NCBI RefSeq assembly: GCF_000235605.1
Contig: NC_016584.1
Location: 3,522,001-3,586,000 of the forward strand
Source: Desulfosporosinus orientis DSM 765
Lineage (GTDB): Bacteria; Bacillota; Desulfitobacteriia; Desulfitobacteriales; Desulfitobacteriaceae
Direction: 5' to 3'
DNA: 64,000 bases
Below, in pieces: positions 16,378 to 24,872 of the stretch; position 1 is the stretch's first letter, and the number at the start of each line of letters is the position of its first letter. The notes beneath the pieces are model-generated. The model was not told the DNA's origin. It saw only the letters and a list, made by a program, of their open reading frames with translations, and searched no databases. The translations under genes and the position numbers were made by a program.

Positions 16378-17151
16378 ATGTTAGAAATGAGGTATCAAGA
16401 CTTGTTCAATCTTGTCATCATCTGCTCCCTCGGCTTTTTAGCCGCTATGGTCGATGCTATTGCCGGCGGCGGCGGGCTTATCAGTCTGCCAGCATTACTA
16501 ATGGTGGGTATTCCACCTCATTTAGCCCTTGGCACCAACAAATTTGCTGCATCCGTTGCCTCTTTCAACAGTTCCCTTACCTTTGCCCGTTCTGGAAAAG
16601 TACATTTTCCGCTGGTAAAGTGGCAAATCCCTTTTACTTTACTTGGCGCCTTCCTTGGGGCTTGGGCTGTCCTGAAGGTCAGTTCTGAATTTTTAAATAA
16701 AGCTGTACTATTCTTGATACTTTTTGTTGGCGTTTATACACTATTTCGAAAAAATTTAGGAATGAAGAATACCTTTAAAGGCCTTAATTCATCAAGAATT
16801 GTTGTTGGTTGCTTATTCGCTCTGATCTTAGGATTTTATGACGGTTTCTTCGGTCCGGGAACAGGATCTTTTCTAATATTCTCCTTCATAGCCTTCTTTG
16901 GCTTTGACTTTGTAATTGCTTCAGCAAACTCAAAAGTCCTTAATTTCTCCAGCAACATTGCTTCCCTCTTATTCTTTGCATGGAATGGTAAAATAATCTA
17001 TCAGTACGGAATCCCCATGGCTTTATTCATGATACTCGGTTCCTACGTAGGTACCCGACTGGCTATACGCAGAGGTGCTGTACTTGTCAAACCTCTGTTT
17101 GTAATTATGTCACTATTAGTTGCGGCAAAGATAATTTACCAATATGTTTAA
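16378..17151 (+). CDS. TauE/SafE family membrane transporter
   Basis: About seven to eight transmembrane helices; the family exports sulfite, sulfonates or related organic anions. Signature parts are the N-terminal AAMVDAIAGGGGLISLPALL with LALGTNKFAA, and the internal repeat FYDGFFGPGTGSFL with ASANSKVLNFSSN. Length 257 aa is normal. The start could be ATG 16378 or ATG 16387; AAGGAG is 15 bases from the first. Single-gene transcript with its own terminator. Confidence 0.88.
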   Translation: MLEMRYQDLFNLVIICSLGFLAAMVDAIAGGGGLISLPALLMVGIPPHLALGTNKFAASVASFNSSLTFARSGKVHFPLVKWQIPFTLLGAFLGAWAVLKVSSEFLNKAVLFLILFVGVYTLFRKNLGMKNTFKGLNSSRIVVGCLFALILGFYDGFFGPGTGSFLIFSFIAFFGFDFVIASANSKVLNFSSNIASLLFFAWNGKIIYQYGIPMALFMILGSYVGTRLAIRRGAVLVKPLFVIMSLLVAAKIIYQYV

Positions 17152-17175
17152 AGGAAACCTGCCGGAACTTGAAGT

Positions 17176-17205
17176 CACTGTCCTTCCACGAATTAACTTT
17201 GCATG
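17176..17205 (+). repeat. Possible degenerate unit of the dispersed repeat
   Basis: CACTGTCCTTCCACGAATTA followed by a CTTTGCATG segment resembles the second unit of the repeat at 12.15 kb (CACTGTCTTCGCACGAATTA). It again lies just downstream of a gene in the same orientation. The match is short, so this may be chance. Confidence 0.3.
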
Positions 17206-17228
17206 AAAGCGCCCCAACAAGATAGATT

Positions 17229-17269
17229 AACTCCCGAACAGGAGCCTAGCAAGCTTCTATTCGGGAGTT
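17229..17269. terminator. Terminator between TauE/SafE and VanW genes
   Basis: AACTCCCGAA (17229-17238) pairs with TTCGGGAGTT (17260-17269); loop of 21 bases. It lies between convergent genes. Confidence 0.7.
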
Positions 17270-17292
17270 GATTCTATCATCACTGTATCAAC

Positions 17293-18420
17293 TTATTTAG
17301 GATCTTTATCCCAAGATTCCGGACCTATGGGATACCCTTCAGGTTTAGCGAGCTTAGGATGTTTATCATCAGCTAATCCAAACAACCTCACCCTTAACCA
17401 ATTTGCTCCCGTTCGTACACTTATTAATAAATAACCCTTGGTATCATTCCGAAAGCGAAAATCAAGTATACCATAGGCAACTGTGGCATCTTGTCCTCTC
17501 ATGACATAGGACACAGGCAAAGAGTGCGTGTGTTTCTCTACAATTTCCAAATGAGCTTGCATTGCAGCCTGATATAACGTGCTGGAATCCTGGCAGATGC
17601 CTCCCCCAATATCTCTGATCATGGTTTGATTAACGAAAACTATTGCCGGTGAATAGCCGCTTGCTATTGTACGTTCTCCAACAACGTTATTGAAGGAAAA
17701 AACTTCACCAGGCGGAACTAACTGATTATTTAAAGCCAGAGCAGCTAACCGTACATTGTTTGTTCTTAATTTGTCTTGAGAATTAAAATACGTAGTGTAG
17801 TCTCCTAAATTATCCGAAATTTGGGCCAAATCTTCCGTACTGGGCTTTGGAAAGACAATATCTACAACAGCATCCACCTGTTTTTGTTGGTGTTCCTGAG
17901 AAAGCTTTTGCCAAGTACCATCAATATCAAATTTAATTCCTGATACGCTTTTACTTCTTATGAGCTGTCCATCTGCAAACTCAACAGTGGCTGTCCGCGC
18001 TGGTTGGTCAATGCTCCTGCTAATAGACTCCAACTGAGGCATAATTTCAGCCTGATCTAGTTTAATATGATCGGAAAGAGCAGCAGCCCTGAATGATCGA
18101 GTCAGATTTTGCAGAACATTCTTCATAAAGGATCCTTTTGAGGCTGGAAAAACTTGATCCAACCAATGCTCTATCTCAGCATATGTGCTATCTAATGATA
18201 AAGGAAAAACTTGGTCCTGAAAGACTATAGTTTCTGGAAGTCTTTCTCTAATTTGAGCAGACAATTGACTTCTGGTCATCCCCGAAAAATTCTGGCCCCA
18301 TACTACTAACCCCGATGGGGCCCGATCACGGGTCTTAGCATACGTAATAACAGCTCCAAACCCTAGCGTAACACATAGCTGCAGAAGCAAGACAAAGATA
18401 AGAAACCTTGCTTTTTTCAT
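17293..18420 (-). CDS. VanW-family exported protein
   Basis: Begins with a signal peptide/anchor (KKARFLIFVLLLQLCVTLGFGAVI). The middle (about 40-200) is a putative peptidoglycan-binding-4-like region. The C-terminus (about 215-345) is a VanW domain with LVPPGEVFSFNNVVGERT, GGGICQDSSTLYQAA and the late RFRNDTKGYLLI. VanW proteins occur beside vancomycin-resistance genes but are common in ordinary Firmicutes; their reaction is unknown. ATG start. It is the third gene after the membrane protein and the PRC-barrel gene. Confidence 0.88.
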   Translation of the reverse strand: MKKARFLIFVLLLQLCVTLGFGAVITYAKTRDRAPSGLVVWGQNFSGMTRSQLSAQIRERLPETIVFQDQVFPLSLDSTYAEIEHWLDQVFPASKGSFMKNVLQNLTRSFRAAALSDHIKLDQAEIMPQLESISRSIDQPARTATVEFADGQLIRSKSVSGIKFDIDGTWQKLSQEHQQKQVDAVVDIVFPKPSTEDLAQISDNLGDYTTYFNSQDKLRTNNVRLAALALNNQLVPPGEVFSFNNVVGERTIASGYSPAIVFVNQTMIRDIGGGICQDSSTLYQAAMQAHLEIVEKHTHSLPVSYVMRGQDATVAYGILDFRFRNDTKGYLLISVRTGANWLRVRLFGLADDKHPKLAKPEGYPIGPESWDKDPK

Positions 18421-18447
18421 ACTACCTACATCTCTTTAATTATTATT

Positions 18448-19290
18448 CTAATTTTTCTGCAGATGAGAAGTCACTTCCATTAAGGTGCTTCGTGTTTTAA
18501 TGTGAGTTACCATTTCAGGTGAAATGTATTCACCGGCACTTAAAAGATCTCCATTGTCTAAAATAATATCCTTATCAACTTTTTTGCCGATAAAATATTG
18601 AAGCTGGCGCTGCTCAAATAAGTTGAAACCAAGCTCTTCTTCCCCAACAGTTTTAATACTCTCTGAAATTACTTCCTGAACAACAAGGTCTTCTTGCTTA
18701 TCGCTTCCTTCTAAAGAATTATAACTTTGCTCTTCAGGCGTCTCTTCCATAGCAACTAGATCCTGAGCTAAGTCCTGAATTGTTAGTGTAGGTTCCTCAG
18801 TTTCCAGAGTTTCATAGTCACCAAGAACAGGTTCAGCCTCAACAATCAACAATTCCTTACCTAAGGTAATGATTCTTTCAGCATTAACTTCCTGTACTCT
18901 TCCTTCTGATTCAAAGCGACAGGAAGCTATGTGCCCTGTATCTTCATTAATAACAATTTCTTTAACTTCACCAATCAATTGTCCTTTTTTAGTTAACACT
19001 TTTGTTCCAATTACTCGTATATCTTGTTTTAATAATTGTTGAACTTCATTATTTTGAGCAACATCCTGTATAACATCAGGATTGGGAATGGTCATTGCAA
19101 ACTCGCCAATACCGAGAATATTTTCAAATGAAATAACCTTTGCCCCAAAATAATCCGACGGTTGATCAATTATAACGAAATTTAAAGATTTACCCTGCTG
19201 ACTAAGAACAACATCCTTGACGACACCTACTTGAGTTCCATCTGAAATACTAATGACTCGCAATCCAATAATTTCCTTTGTTGGCTTCAC
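18448..19290 (-). CDS. PRC-barrel domain protein
   Basis: Two N-terminal PRC-barrel beta units: residues about 4-80 (EIIGLRVISISDGTQVGVVKDVVLS) and about 90-160 (VIGTKVLTKKGQLIGEVKEIVI). An acidic low-complexity stretch and a C-terminal module with GKKVDKDIILDNGDLLSAGE follow. PRC barrels bind RNA, protein or photosynthetic partners; the role here is unknown. GTG 19290 start behind GGAGG. Operon with the upstream membrane protein (gap 12) and downstream VanW gene (gap 27). Confidence 0.8.
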   Translation of the reverse strand: MKPTKEIIGLRVISISDGTQVGVVKDVVLSQQGKSLNFVIIDQPSDYFGAKVISFENILGIGEFAMTIPNPDVIQDVAQNNEVQQLLKQDIRVIGTKVLTKKGQLIGEVKEIVINEDTGHIASCRFESEGRVQEVNAERIITLGKELLIVEAEPVLGDYETLETEEPTLTIQDLAQDLVAMEETPEEQSYNSLEGSDKQEDLVVQEVISESIKTVGEEELGFNLFEQRQLQYFIGKKVDKDIILDNGDLLSAGEYISPEMVTHIKTRSTLMEVTSHLQKN

Positions 19291-19302
19291 TGGCTATGCC
19301 TC

Positions 19303-19986
19303 CTACTCATTAAAATATTTATTGAGGTCTTCTTTGTTCATCCAAACATCAAAGTGAAATCGAAGTTCAGAATTAAATTGATAATAAAATGTATGAATAT
19401 GAGTTCTTAGTTTTGTTAATCTTAATTCACATTCTCCAAGATCATTAAGTATCGAATAGCAATCCATGATTAAGTAAAAGGCCAGATCAGGCTCAGGATT
19501 GAGATCCAAAGCACGAGAAAAATAGTCTGCAGCGAGTCGAAAGTTCCCAGATTGCTTTTCTTGGAATCCCAAATCTATAAGTTTATCAACAGTTGGAATT
19601 GCTTCAACTTCCATGACAGAGTCTTCCTTGACAACCAAATTTTCTTCAATTTTTTCCTTAACATCAAAATTCTCAAAAACTACTTTTTCTTCTCCAGGAA
19701 TAAATTCCTTAATAGCTAGGCTATCATCTATAATCGCAACTTCTAACTCACCATTATTTCTCCAATCCTGATATATTTTTATTATTTTTGACCATAAGGG
19801 ACCGACAATAACCAAAATAACGACTGACAAAATCCACCATATTATCCAATCTGATCGAAGAGCCCATGGAAACACCAAGACTACACAACACAAAATAACC
19901 GAAATTGCGCATACTCGCATCCGGGACATTCCAAAAGATCCTGCCTGCCAAGTCAAAAAAACAACAAATGGGATACTTCCCAACAC
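19303..19986 (-). CDS. Membrane protein with TPR-like C-terminal domain
   Basis: Two to three hydrophobic helices in the first 65 residues (FVVFLTW, ISVILCCVVLVFPW, IWWILSVVILVIVGPLW). An acidic linker and a helical domain resembling one or two tetratricopeptide units (EKQSGNFRLAADYFSRALDL) follow. GTG 19986 is the first good start; an in-frame CTG 12 codons further upstream, nearer the strong GGGGGG sequence, would lengthen the first helix. Function unknown; first gene of the PRC-barrel/VanW operon. Confidence 0.68.
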   Translation of the reverse strand: MLGSIPFVVFLTWQAGSFGMSRMRVCAISVILCCVVLVFPWALRSDWIIWWILSVVILVIVGPLWSKIIKIYQDWRNNGELEVAIIDDSLAIKEFIPGEEKVVFENFDVKEKIEENLVVKEDSVMEVEAIPTVDKLIDLGFQEKQSGNFRLAADYFSRALDLNPEPDLAFYLIMDCYSILNDLGECELRLTKLRTHIHTFYYQFNSELRFHFDVWMNKEDLNKYFNE

Positions 19987-20233
19987 AACTGTTATTTCAT
20001 ATATCAGAGTACCGGTCCCCCCTTACAATGACCTGTCATTATTAAAAATTCGACAGAAGTCCTGTTTCTCCTTCTTCTTGCTCTTCTGAATTACATTCTT
20101 TTTAGTTTGATCTTAACAAATATTTCTTTTCGAAAATCCATTATTGTCAAAGGATTATTTCAATTGAAAGAGAATATAGTAAATAGTTCTGTCCTTTTCG
20201 TTTTATTGATTTAGGGTTATAGGGGGCATATCT

Positions 20234-21286
20234 ATGTCATATGATCTGAAAACTGACCCAGAAGATACTTCAACCTTACTTCACAGAATACACATTTTAG
20301 AAAGCCAACTTGAAGAAATACGTTTACAAACCAACGTCCTATTAGACATTGCACGTGCACTTAATGCTTCACTTGATCCCAGAGTGATTGCTGCCAATAT
20401 CATTAGCGCTATTGCTTCCCTTATTAGTATCGACCAAGCAAGCGTTTGTCTTTATAAAGAAAAAACTCAGGAGTTTGAAGTGATTGGAGTCTTTGACTCT
20501 AGAACAATCTCACCTCAAATTCCCCCAAATCTTGATTTTTCCTTTCTATCAGAAGTATTAGCTAAAGGAGAAACTTATTATTGTCCACCTGGAAACAAAA
20601 CACAAGATTGGGAATGGATTTGCTGTTTACCTCTTCAAAATGCCCAGCATAAAACCGGTACTATCAATATCCATGCTATTCGACAAGCAGAAATTACTCC
20701 TGAGCAAATGCAGTTTTTAGAAACCGTTGCAGGTCATGCAACTTCAGCCTTAGAAAACGCTCTTCTTTATGCAATCGTTGAACGTGAATCAATAACGGAT
20801 GGATTAACGGGTGTCTACAATCATCGGTACTTTCAAAAACGTTTAAGGGAATCTATTTCACTTTGTCAGCGTCATAAACGATCGGTGACATTTGGTTTAC
20901 TTATGGTCGATGTGGATAATTTCAAACTGTTTAATGACCGCTACGGACATCAATTCGGGGATACAGTGCTGCAAACAATTGTTAGAGAGCTGAGAAATAA
21001 TCTAAGAGAAGAAGATCTTATTGCCCGTTACGGCGGGGAAGAGTTTGTGATCTTAATTCCAGAAGCTACAGAAAAAATCATCTTGTTTATCAGCGAAAAA
21101 ATAAGGGAAGTCGTCGAAAGAACTAAAGTCTATAATACCGCAACTGGTGTTGATGTTTCTGTTACAGTGAGTATTGGAGTCACTCTTTGGCGTTCAACGG
21201 ATTCTCCAACTTCTGTAATTTTAAGAGCCGACCATGCTTTATATAAAGCTAAGACGACGGGCAGAAATCAAAGTGTCTACTATTAA
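20234..21286 (+). CDS. GAF-GGDEF diguanylate cyclase
   Basis: An N-terminal coiled-coil start (HRIHILESQLEEIRLQ) precedes a GAF sensory domain (about 35-180) and a C-terminal GGDEF domain (about 190-350). Active-site motif RYGGEEFVILIP (about 265) keeps the GGEEF variant that is normally active; DGLTGVYNHRYFQ and DVDNFKLFNDRYGHQFGD supply metal and GTP contacts. It should make cyclic-di-GMP. No obvious RxxD inhibitory site was noted. ATG start behind GGGGG. Nearby HD-GYP at 15.2 kb could degrade the same messenger. Confidence 0.9.
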   Translation: MSYDLKTDPEDTSTLLHRIHILESQLEEIRLQTNVLLDIARALNASLDPRVIAANIISAIASLISIDQASVCLYKEKTQEFEVIGVFDSRTISPQIPPNLDFSFLSEVLAKGETYYCPPGNKTQDWEWICCLPLQNAQHKTGTINIHAIRQAEITPEQMQFLETVAGHATSALENALLYAIVERESITDGLTGVYNHRYFQKRLRESISLCQRHKRSVTFGLLMVDVDNFKLFNDRYGHQFGDTVLQTIVRELRNNLREEDLIARYGGEEFVILIPEATEKIILFISEKIREVVERTKVYNTATGVDVSVTVSIGVTLWRSTDSPTSVILRADHALYKAKTTGRNQSVYY

Positions 21287-21398
21287 TAAATGAATGGGAT
21301 TAAATAATACTAAAGGGCTATTGCGTTCAAACGTTTACATTCGAATGCATATAGCCCCCTTAATATTTAAGGTCCGATTATTTAATATTAAAACCATT

Positions 21399-21545
21399 TT
21401 AAGCTTCAATAGCTCTCGGCACTGGTGTGCCATTTTTAGGCAGTTTAGCCGCTAATTTAATAAGTTGAACACATGATGCAGTAATTACGACCGCACAACC
21501 TCCTAGAAATCCGCCGATAATCATGATAGGGATAAATGCTAACAT
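21399..21545 (-). CDS. Small membrane protein, 48 aa
   Basis: ATG 21545 with AAAGGAGGAG eight bases away gives a 48-residue protein. It has one hydrophobic helix (FIPIMIIGGFLGGCAVVITA) and a basic, proline-containing tail. The strong ribosome-binding site and a hairpin (21677-21702) upstream support a real gene. No family recognised. Confidence 0.6.
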   Translation of the reverse strand: MLAFIPIMIIGGFLGGCAVVITASCVQLIKLAAKLPKNGTPVPRAIEA

Positions 21546-21676
21546 ACTTATCTCCTCCTTTATTTATCATTTTGCAAAGATTTTGCTTGTATCTGATCGT
21601 TCGACTTTTCACTATATCGAGTACAACTATTAATTCTTTTAATCTTTACTATTATATTACTATATATATATGAAAA

Positions 21677-21702
21677 AAGAAAGTGATTGTAATCACTTTC
21701 TT
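21677..21702. terminator. Palindromic hairpin
   Basis: AAGAAAGTGATT pairs with AATCACTTTCTT, separated by GT only. It follows the YigZ stop on the minus strand and lies upstream of the 48-aa gene. Confidence 0.6.
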
Positions 21703-21752
21703 AAAGTTCTATTCTTCTGAATTTTATATAATCTTCAATAAAATGGACAATA

Positions 21753-22367
21753 TTATCGCCACACGTAACCCTCTGCTTTATAGGAAACTTGTCGTCTGGT
21801 AAAGTCATCGACCCAATGCTTAAACAATTCTCCTTCGGATTCAGGGATAAGAACAAGAAGCTTAATTACTTCAAAAAATTCTTCCTTTTGAATTTTCCAG
21901 TAATGCTGTTCCAACTGATATTTGAGAGTTGCATACCATTCATAGGGTACTTGCAGAGTATACGTTTCATACATTTGCATTGTAGTCAAGTCCGAATCAT
22001 TAACAACAAGGCGGGCGGTGCTGCCATAGGCTCTTGACAACCCTCCCGTGCCCAATAATATTCCTCCAAAATACCTCACGACCACAATCATTACATTCCA
22101 GATCGTCCGATGTTGTAAAACATCCATGATTGGACGACCACCTGTTCCTTGAGGTTCACCATCATCCGAAGATTTTTCAATCAAGCCATCATACAACCGA
22201 TAGGCATAGACATAGTGACGCGCATTCGGATAATCTTCACGTGTTTTTTGCATGGCCAACTCTACCTGTTCTAAGCTGGTCACAGGAACAGCAATCCCTA
22301 TAAAACGGGATTTATCAATAACTTGTTCTTCTGTGATAATCTTAGAGATAGTACTAAAGCTTTCCAC
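21753..22367 (-). CDS. YigZ/IMPACT family protein
   Basis: The N-terminal UPF0029/Impact domain shows KSRFIGIAVPV, NARHYVYAYR, SSDDGEPQGTGGRPI and VVRYFGGILLGTGGLSRAYG, all family hallmarks; a C-terminal DUF1949-like domain follows (about 140-200). Eukaryotic IMPACT counteracts Gcn1; bacterial function is unsettled. GTG 22367 start lies next to the stop of the upstream thioesterase gene, so the two are probably coupled. Confidence 0.92.
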   Translation of the reverse strand: MESFSTISKIITEEQVIDKSRFIGIAVPVTSLEQVELAMQKTREDYPNARHYVYAYRLYDGLIEKSSDDGEPQGTGGRPIMDVLQHRTIWNVMIVVVRYFGGILLGTGGLSRAYGSTARLVVNDSDLTTMQMYETYTLQVPYEWYATLKYQLEQHYWKIQKEEFFEVIKLLVLIPESEGELFKHWVDDFTRRQVSYKAEGYVWR

Positions 22368-22368
22368 T

Positions 22369-22758
22369 TTACATCCCCTGTTTGCGAGTTTGAGTTTTTG
22401 CTAGGAACGGATCTACATCTATGATAAAACGTTCATGCTTTCCTACGCCAATTTGTCCGGCTTCATCAAAGGCTTCTACGTTAAAGACTAATCTTCGGCG
22501 ATCTATTTCCATAAGCTCCGCCGTTGCCTTGACCAATGCTCCTATAGGAGTCGCAGCGTTATGTTTAATACTCAAAGAAGTCCCCACACTTGATTGTCCT
22601 TCCGGCAATTGAAGAGAATTTACAGCAGCCTCTTCCATAAGGGCTACCATGGCAGGAGTAGCGAAAACCTCCAATTGTCCGCTTCCCATGGCTTTTGCTG
22701 TATTAGACAGAGTCACTGTTGTTTTAGCCTCACCTTTCATTCCTACGATTAAATTCAA
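22369..22758 (-). CDS. Hotdog-fold thioesterase
   Basis: About 129 residues of a single hotdog domain related to the fluoroacetyl-CoA thioesterase-like group: MVALMEEAAVNSLQ (hotdog helix with acidic residue), SVGTSLSIKHNAATPIG, and a C-terminal GKHERFII. It likely hydrolyses a small acyl-CoA. I choose TTG 22758 because GGAAG is seven bases upstream; a GTG at 22767 overlaps that site. Confidence 0.85.
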   Translation of the reverse strand: MNLIVGMKGEAKTTVTLSNTAKAMGSGQLEVFATPAMVALMEEAAVNSLQLPEGQSSVGTSLSIKHNAATPIGALVKATAELMEIDRRRLVFNVEAFDEAGQIGVGKHERFIIDVDPFLAKTQTRKQGM

Positions 22759-22814
22759 AGCAAACACTTCCTATCTTATGTATTAAGTCGTTATTATTAG
22801 TCTAACATAAAACA

Positions 22815-22851
22815 GGCAATAGCGTTGTGAATTTTTCACAACGCTATTGCC
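22815..22851 (-). terminator. Long hairpin terminator
   Basis: A 17-bp perfect stem (GGCAATAGCGTTGTGAA and complement) with a three-base loop, located between the 41-aa gene and the thioesterase gene. Confidence 0.75.
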
Positions 22852-22862
22852 AACTGACCTCT

Positions 22863-22988
22863 TTACATCCTGGCGATCCAATAACCGATATATCCAACCA
22901 CAATAATTCCTACGATGTGCAGAATCCACCAACCGGTGCGAAACGCTCCCCAAGTCCCTAAATCCATACGCTCTCGCAAATCACTCAT
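22863..22988 (-). CDS. Small membrane protein, 41 aa
   Basis: ATG 22988 preceded by AAAAAGGTG gives MSDLRERMDLGTWGAFRTG followed by one transmembrane helix (WWILHIVGIIVVGYIGYWIA). It lies between the CBS gene and a terminator on the same strand, so it is probably cotranscribed with it. No known function. Confidence 0.6.
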   Translation of the reverse strand: MSDLRERMDLGTWGAFRTGWWILHIVGIIVVGYIGYWIARM

Positions 22989-23012
22989 GATTATCACCTT
23001 TTTCAAAAAATC

Positions 23013-23435
23013 TTAATGATGTGCACCTTGGGAAATATCACTTAGGGCATCGCCTGCTTCATTAACATGAATTCTTTCAACAGCTAGATCTCCTAAAGCT
23101 ACAATTCCAATCATTTTACCTTGGTCCACTACTGGTAATCTCCTAATTTGATATTGTGACATTAAATCTGCTGCCTCGTGAACATCCTGGTCAGGGGTAA
23201 CAGTGACAAGATTCGAATTCATAATATCTTTAGCAATACAGCTCTCAATAGTTTTTCCAGCAGCAACTACTTTAAGAACAATATCTCTGTCGGTAATAAT
23301 CCCTTCTACCTTCATATCCTCACAAACCGGAATTGAACCAACATCATTGGATTTCATTAATTTAGCAATTTCAACCACCGAAGCATTTGGAGCGACCCAA
23401 TCCACTCGATTAGTCATAACGTCACGAACTTTCAT
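23013..23435 (-). CDS. CBS-domain protein
   Basis: Two CBS domains in tandem (about 1-60 and 70-135): MKVRDVMTNRVDWV, IMNSNLVTVTPDQDVHEA and QIRRLPVVDQGKMIGIVALGDLA. Stand-alone CBS pairs bind adenine nucleotides and act as energy or redox sensors. Start at ATG 23435 behind AAGGAAGGG. Regulatory target unknown. Confidence 0.88.
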   Translation of the reverse strand: MKVRDVMTNRVDWVAPNASVVEIAKLMKSNDVGSIPVCEDMKVEGIITDRDIVLKVVAAGKTIESCIAKDIMNSNLVTVTPDQDVHEAADLMSQYQIRRLPVVDQGKMIGIVALGDLAVERIHVNEAGDALSDISQGAHH

Positions 23436-23541
23436 ACTTATCCCTTCCTTTGCCTTATTTACAAATGCCAAGGATAGTATGAGCAACTTTATAATGAATC
23501 ATGCACAAAGTTTATTTTCCTAATGAATATTGTTCTACTCA

Positions 23542-24264
23542 TTATTCCTTTGGCCTTGTTCCTGACACGATGGCAACAACACCACCAGCCAAATTATGAT
23601 AACTCGTATTTTCAAGGCCGCACTCAGCAAAGATGCGGGCCAGCTCCTCTTGGGCCGGAAACTCTCGGGCAGAGTCATGGAGATATTGGTATGCACTGGC
23701 CTTATTCGCCCAAATCTTGCCCATTAAAGGGATGAGCTTTTCAAAGTACAACCAATAGGCCTGTTTAAAGCCTGGAAGTGATGGTTTAGCCATATCCAAT
23801 GATACCACCTTGCCTCCGGGTTTAACTGTACGAACCATTTCTCGTAACCCCTGATGTAAGTCAGGCAAATTTCGTAATCCCCAGCCTACTGTTACTCCGT
23901 CAAATGATTGATCCTCAAAAGGGAGTTCCATTGCATTACCCTGAATAAATTGTATATTACCAAGGTTGGATGCTTGAAGTAACGATTTTTGAGCTACTTC
24001 AAGCATTTTAGCGGAAAAATCCAAGCCTGTCACACTGCCATGATTTCCTACTGCCTGCCCTAATTCCATGGATAGTTGACCTGTTCCACAACAAACATCC
24101 AAGATGTGCATGCTGGGCTTAGCTCCTACCTTTTGAACTGCCAGACGACGCCATCGTTTATCCATTCCCAAACTCATTAAACTGTTCATCAAATCATAAC
24201 GCCCTGCAATAGCGTTAAAAGTCTCTTTTACATAAGTAGCTTTATCTTTCCCTGCAAAATCCAT
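23542..24264 (-). CDS. ubiE: Demethylmenaquinone methyltransferase
   Basis: SAM-dependent methyltransferase for the last step of menaquinone synthesis (MenG/UbiE). Motif I: HILDVCCGTGQLSMEL; family signature VTGLDFSAKMLEVAQK and the typical GVTVGWGLRNLPD and PGFKQAYWLYFEKLIPLMG. 240 aa, normal. ATG start. With mqnA at 12.9 kb it indicates that this organism makes menaquinone through futalosine. Confidence 0.94.
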   Translation of the reverse strand: MDFAGKDKATYVKETFNAIAGRYDLMNSLMSLGMDKRWRRLAVQKVGAKPSMHILDVCCGTGQLSMELGQAVGNHGSVTGLDFSAKMLEVAQKSLLQASNLGNIQFIQGNAMELPFEDQSFDGVTVGWGLRNLPDLHQGLREMVRTVKPGGKVVSLDMAKPSLPGFKQAYWLYFEKLIPLMGKIWANKASAYQYLHDSAREFPAQEELARIFAECGLENTSYHNLAGGVVAIVSGTRPKE

Positions 24265-24405
24265 GGCAATCTCCCTACCTATTGGTTTTATTTTTATTGC
24301 AATAGTATTGACATTTTCTTAAATACTACCCTTACATTAACTTTTTGTCTAGAGACCAGCCTTTATGATGGCAACTTCATTCAAAATTAATTTTTAATTG
24401 ATTAA

Positions 24406-24434
24406 TTGACATATGTCAATGCACCAAGTATACT
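24406..24434 (+). promoter_or_regulatory. Sigma-A promoter of the padR-MFS operon
   Basis: TTGACA (24406-24411), a 17-base spacer and TATACT (24429-24434) form a near-consensus promoter. The -35 box is half of a 14-base palindrome TTGACATATGTCAA (24406-24419). The -10 box is inside the left arm of the large inverted repeat. Confidence 0.75.
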
Positions 24435-24477
24435 GCAATAAACAGTATAGTGCTTATTGCAGTATACTTGGTGCATT
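24418..24477 (+). promoter_or_regulatory. 24-bp inverted repeat, probable PadR operator
   Basis: Two perfect 24-base arms (24418-24441 and 24454-24477) flank a 12-base centre, overlapping the promoter -10 and the start of transcription, and end just before the ribosome-binding site. Nested inside is TATACTG-N7-CAGTATA. Because transcription should begin near 24441, the left arm would not be in the mRNA. The repeat is therefore best read as a DNA operator, probably for the adjacent PadR protein. Confidence 0.7.
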
Positions 24478-24497
24478 AGTGTAAAGGGGGCAGAAAT

Positions 24498-24872
24498 TTG
24501 AATCGATCAAAAAAGAGCCGGCATACAAATGCTTTTATTCTTTTATTTTTACAGGAATCATCATCCTCCTATGGGGCTCAGATTCTCTCCAGCTTACAGT
24601 CCGATTTACCCTATTGTTTAACCGACAGTCCTAGCGTTTACCGTGCCCTTCAAGAAATGGAGGAGAAAGGTTGGCTAAAATCCAGTTGGAAGACCCCCGA
24701 AACTGGTCCTCCTCGTAAATGGTATGAAATCACACCCCAGGGACAATCGGCACTCCATGATTATGCTATAGACATTGCTAAACGTAAAGCTAATTTCGAC
24801 TTTTTTCTTGAGCATTACACCGGACTTAGCAAGCACAGTATTTTTCGAAAGGAGCACCCAGATGAATTTTAA
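24498..24872 (+). CDS. PadR-family transcriptional regulator
   Basis: A winged-helix PadR protein of 124 aa: SYGAQILSSLQ (helix-turn-helix start), LTDSPSVYRALQEMEEKGWL (recognition helix) and the wing PPRKWYEITPQGQSAL, followed by a short dimerisation helix. TTG 24498 with AAGGGGG upstream. It overlaps the start of the MFS gene by 11 bases, so it very likely controls that exporter and itself through the inverted repeat upstream. Confidence 0.88.
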   Translation: MNRSKKSRHTNAFILLFLQESSSSYGAQILSSLQSDLPYCLTDSPSVYRALQEMEEKGWLKSSWKTPETGPPRKWYEITPQGQSALHDYAIDIAKRKANFDFFLEHYTGLSKHSIFRKEHPDEF

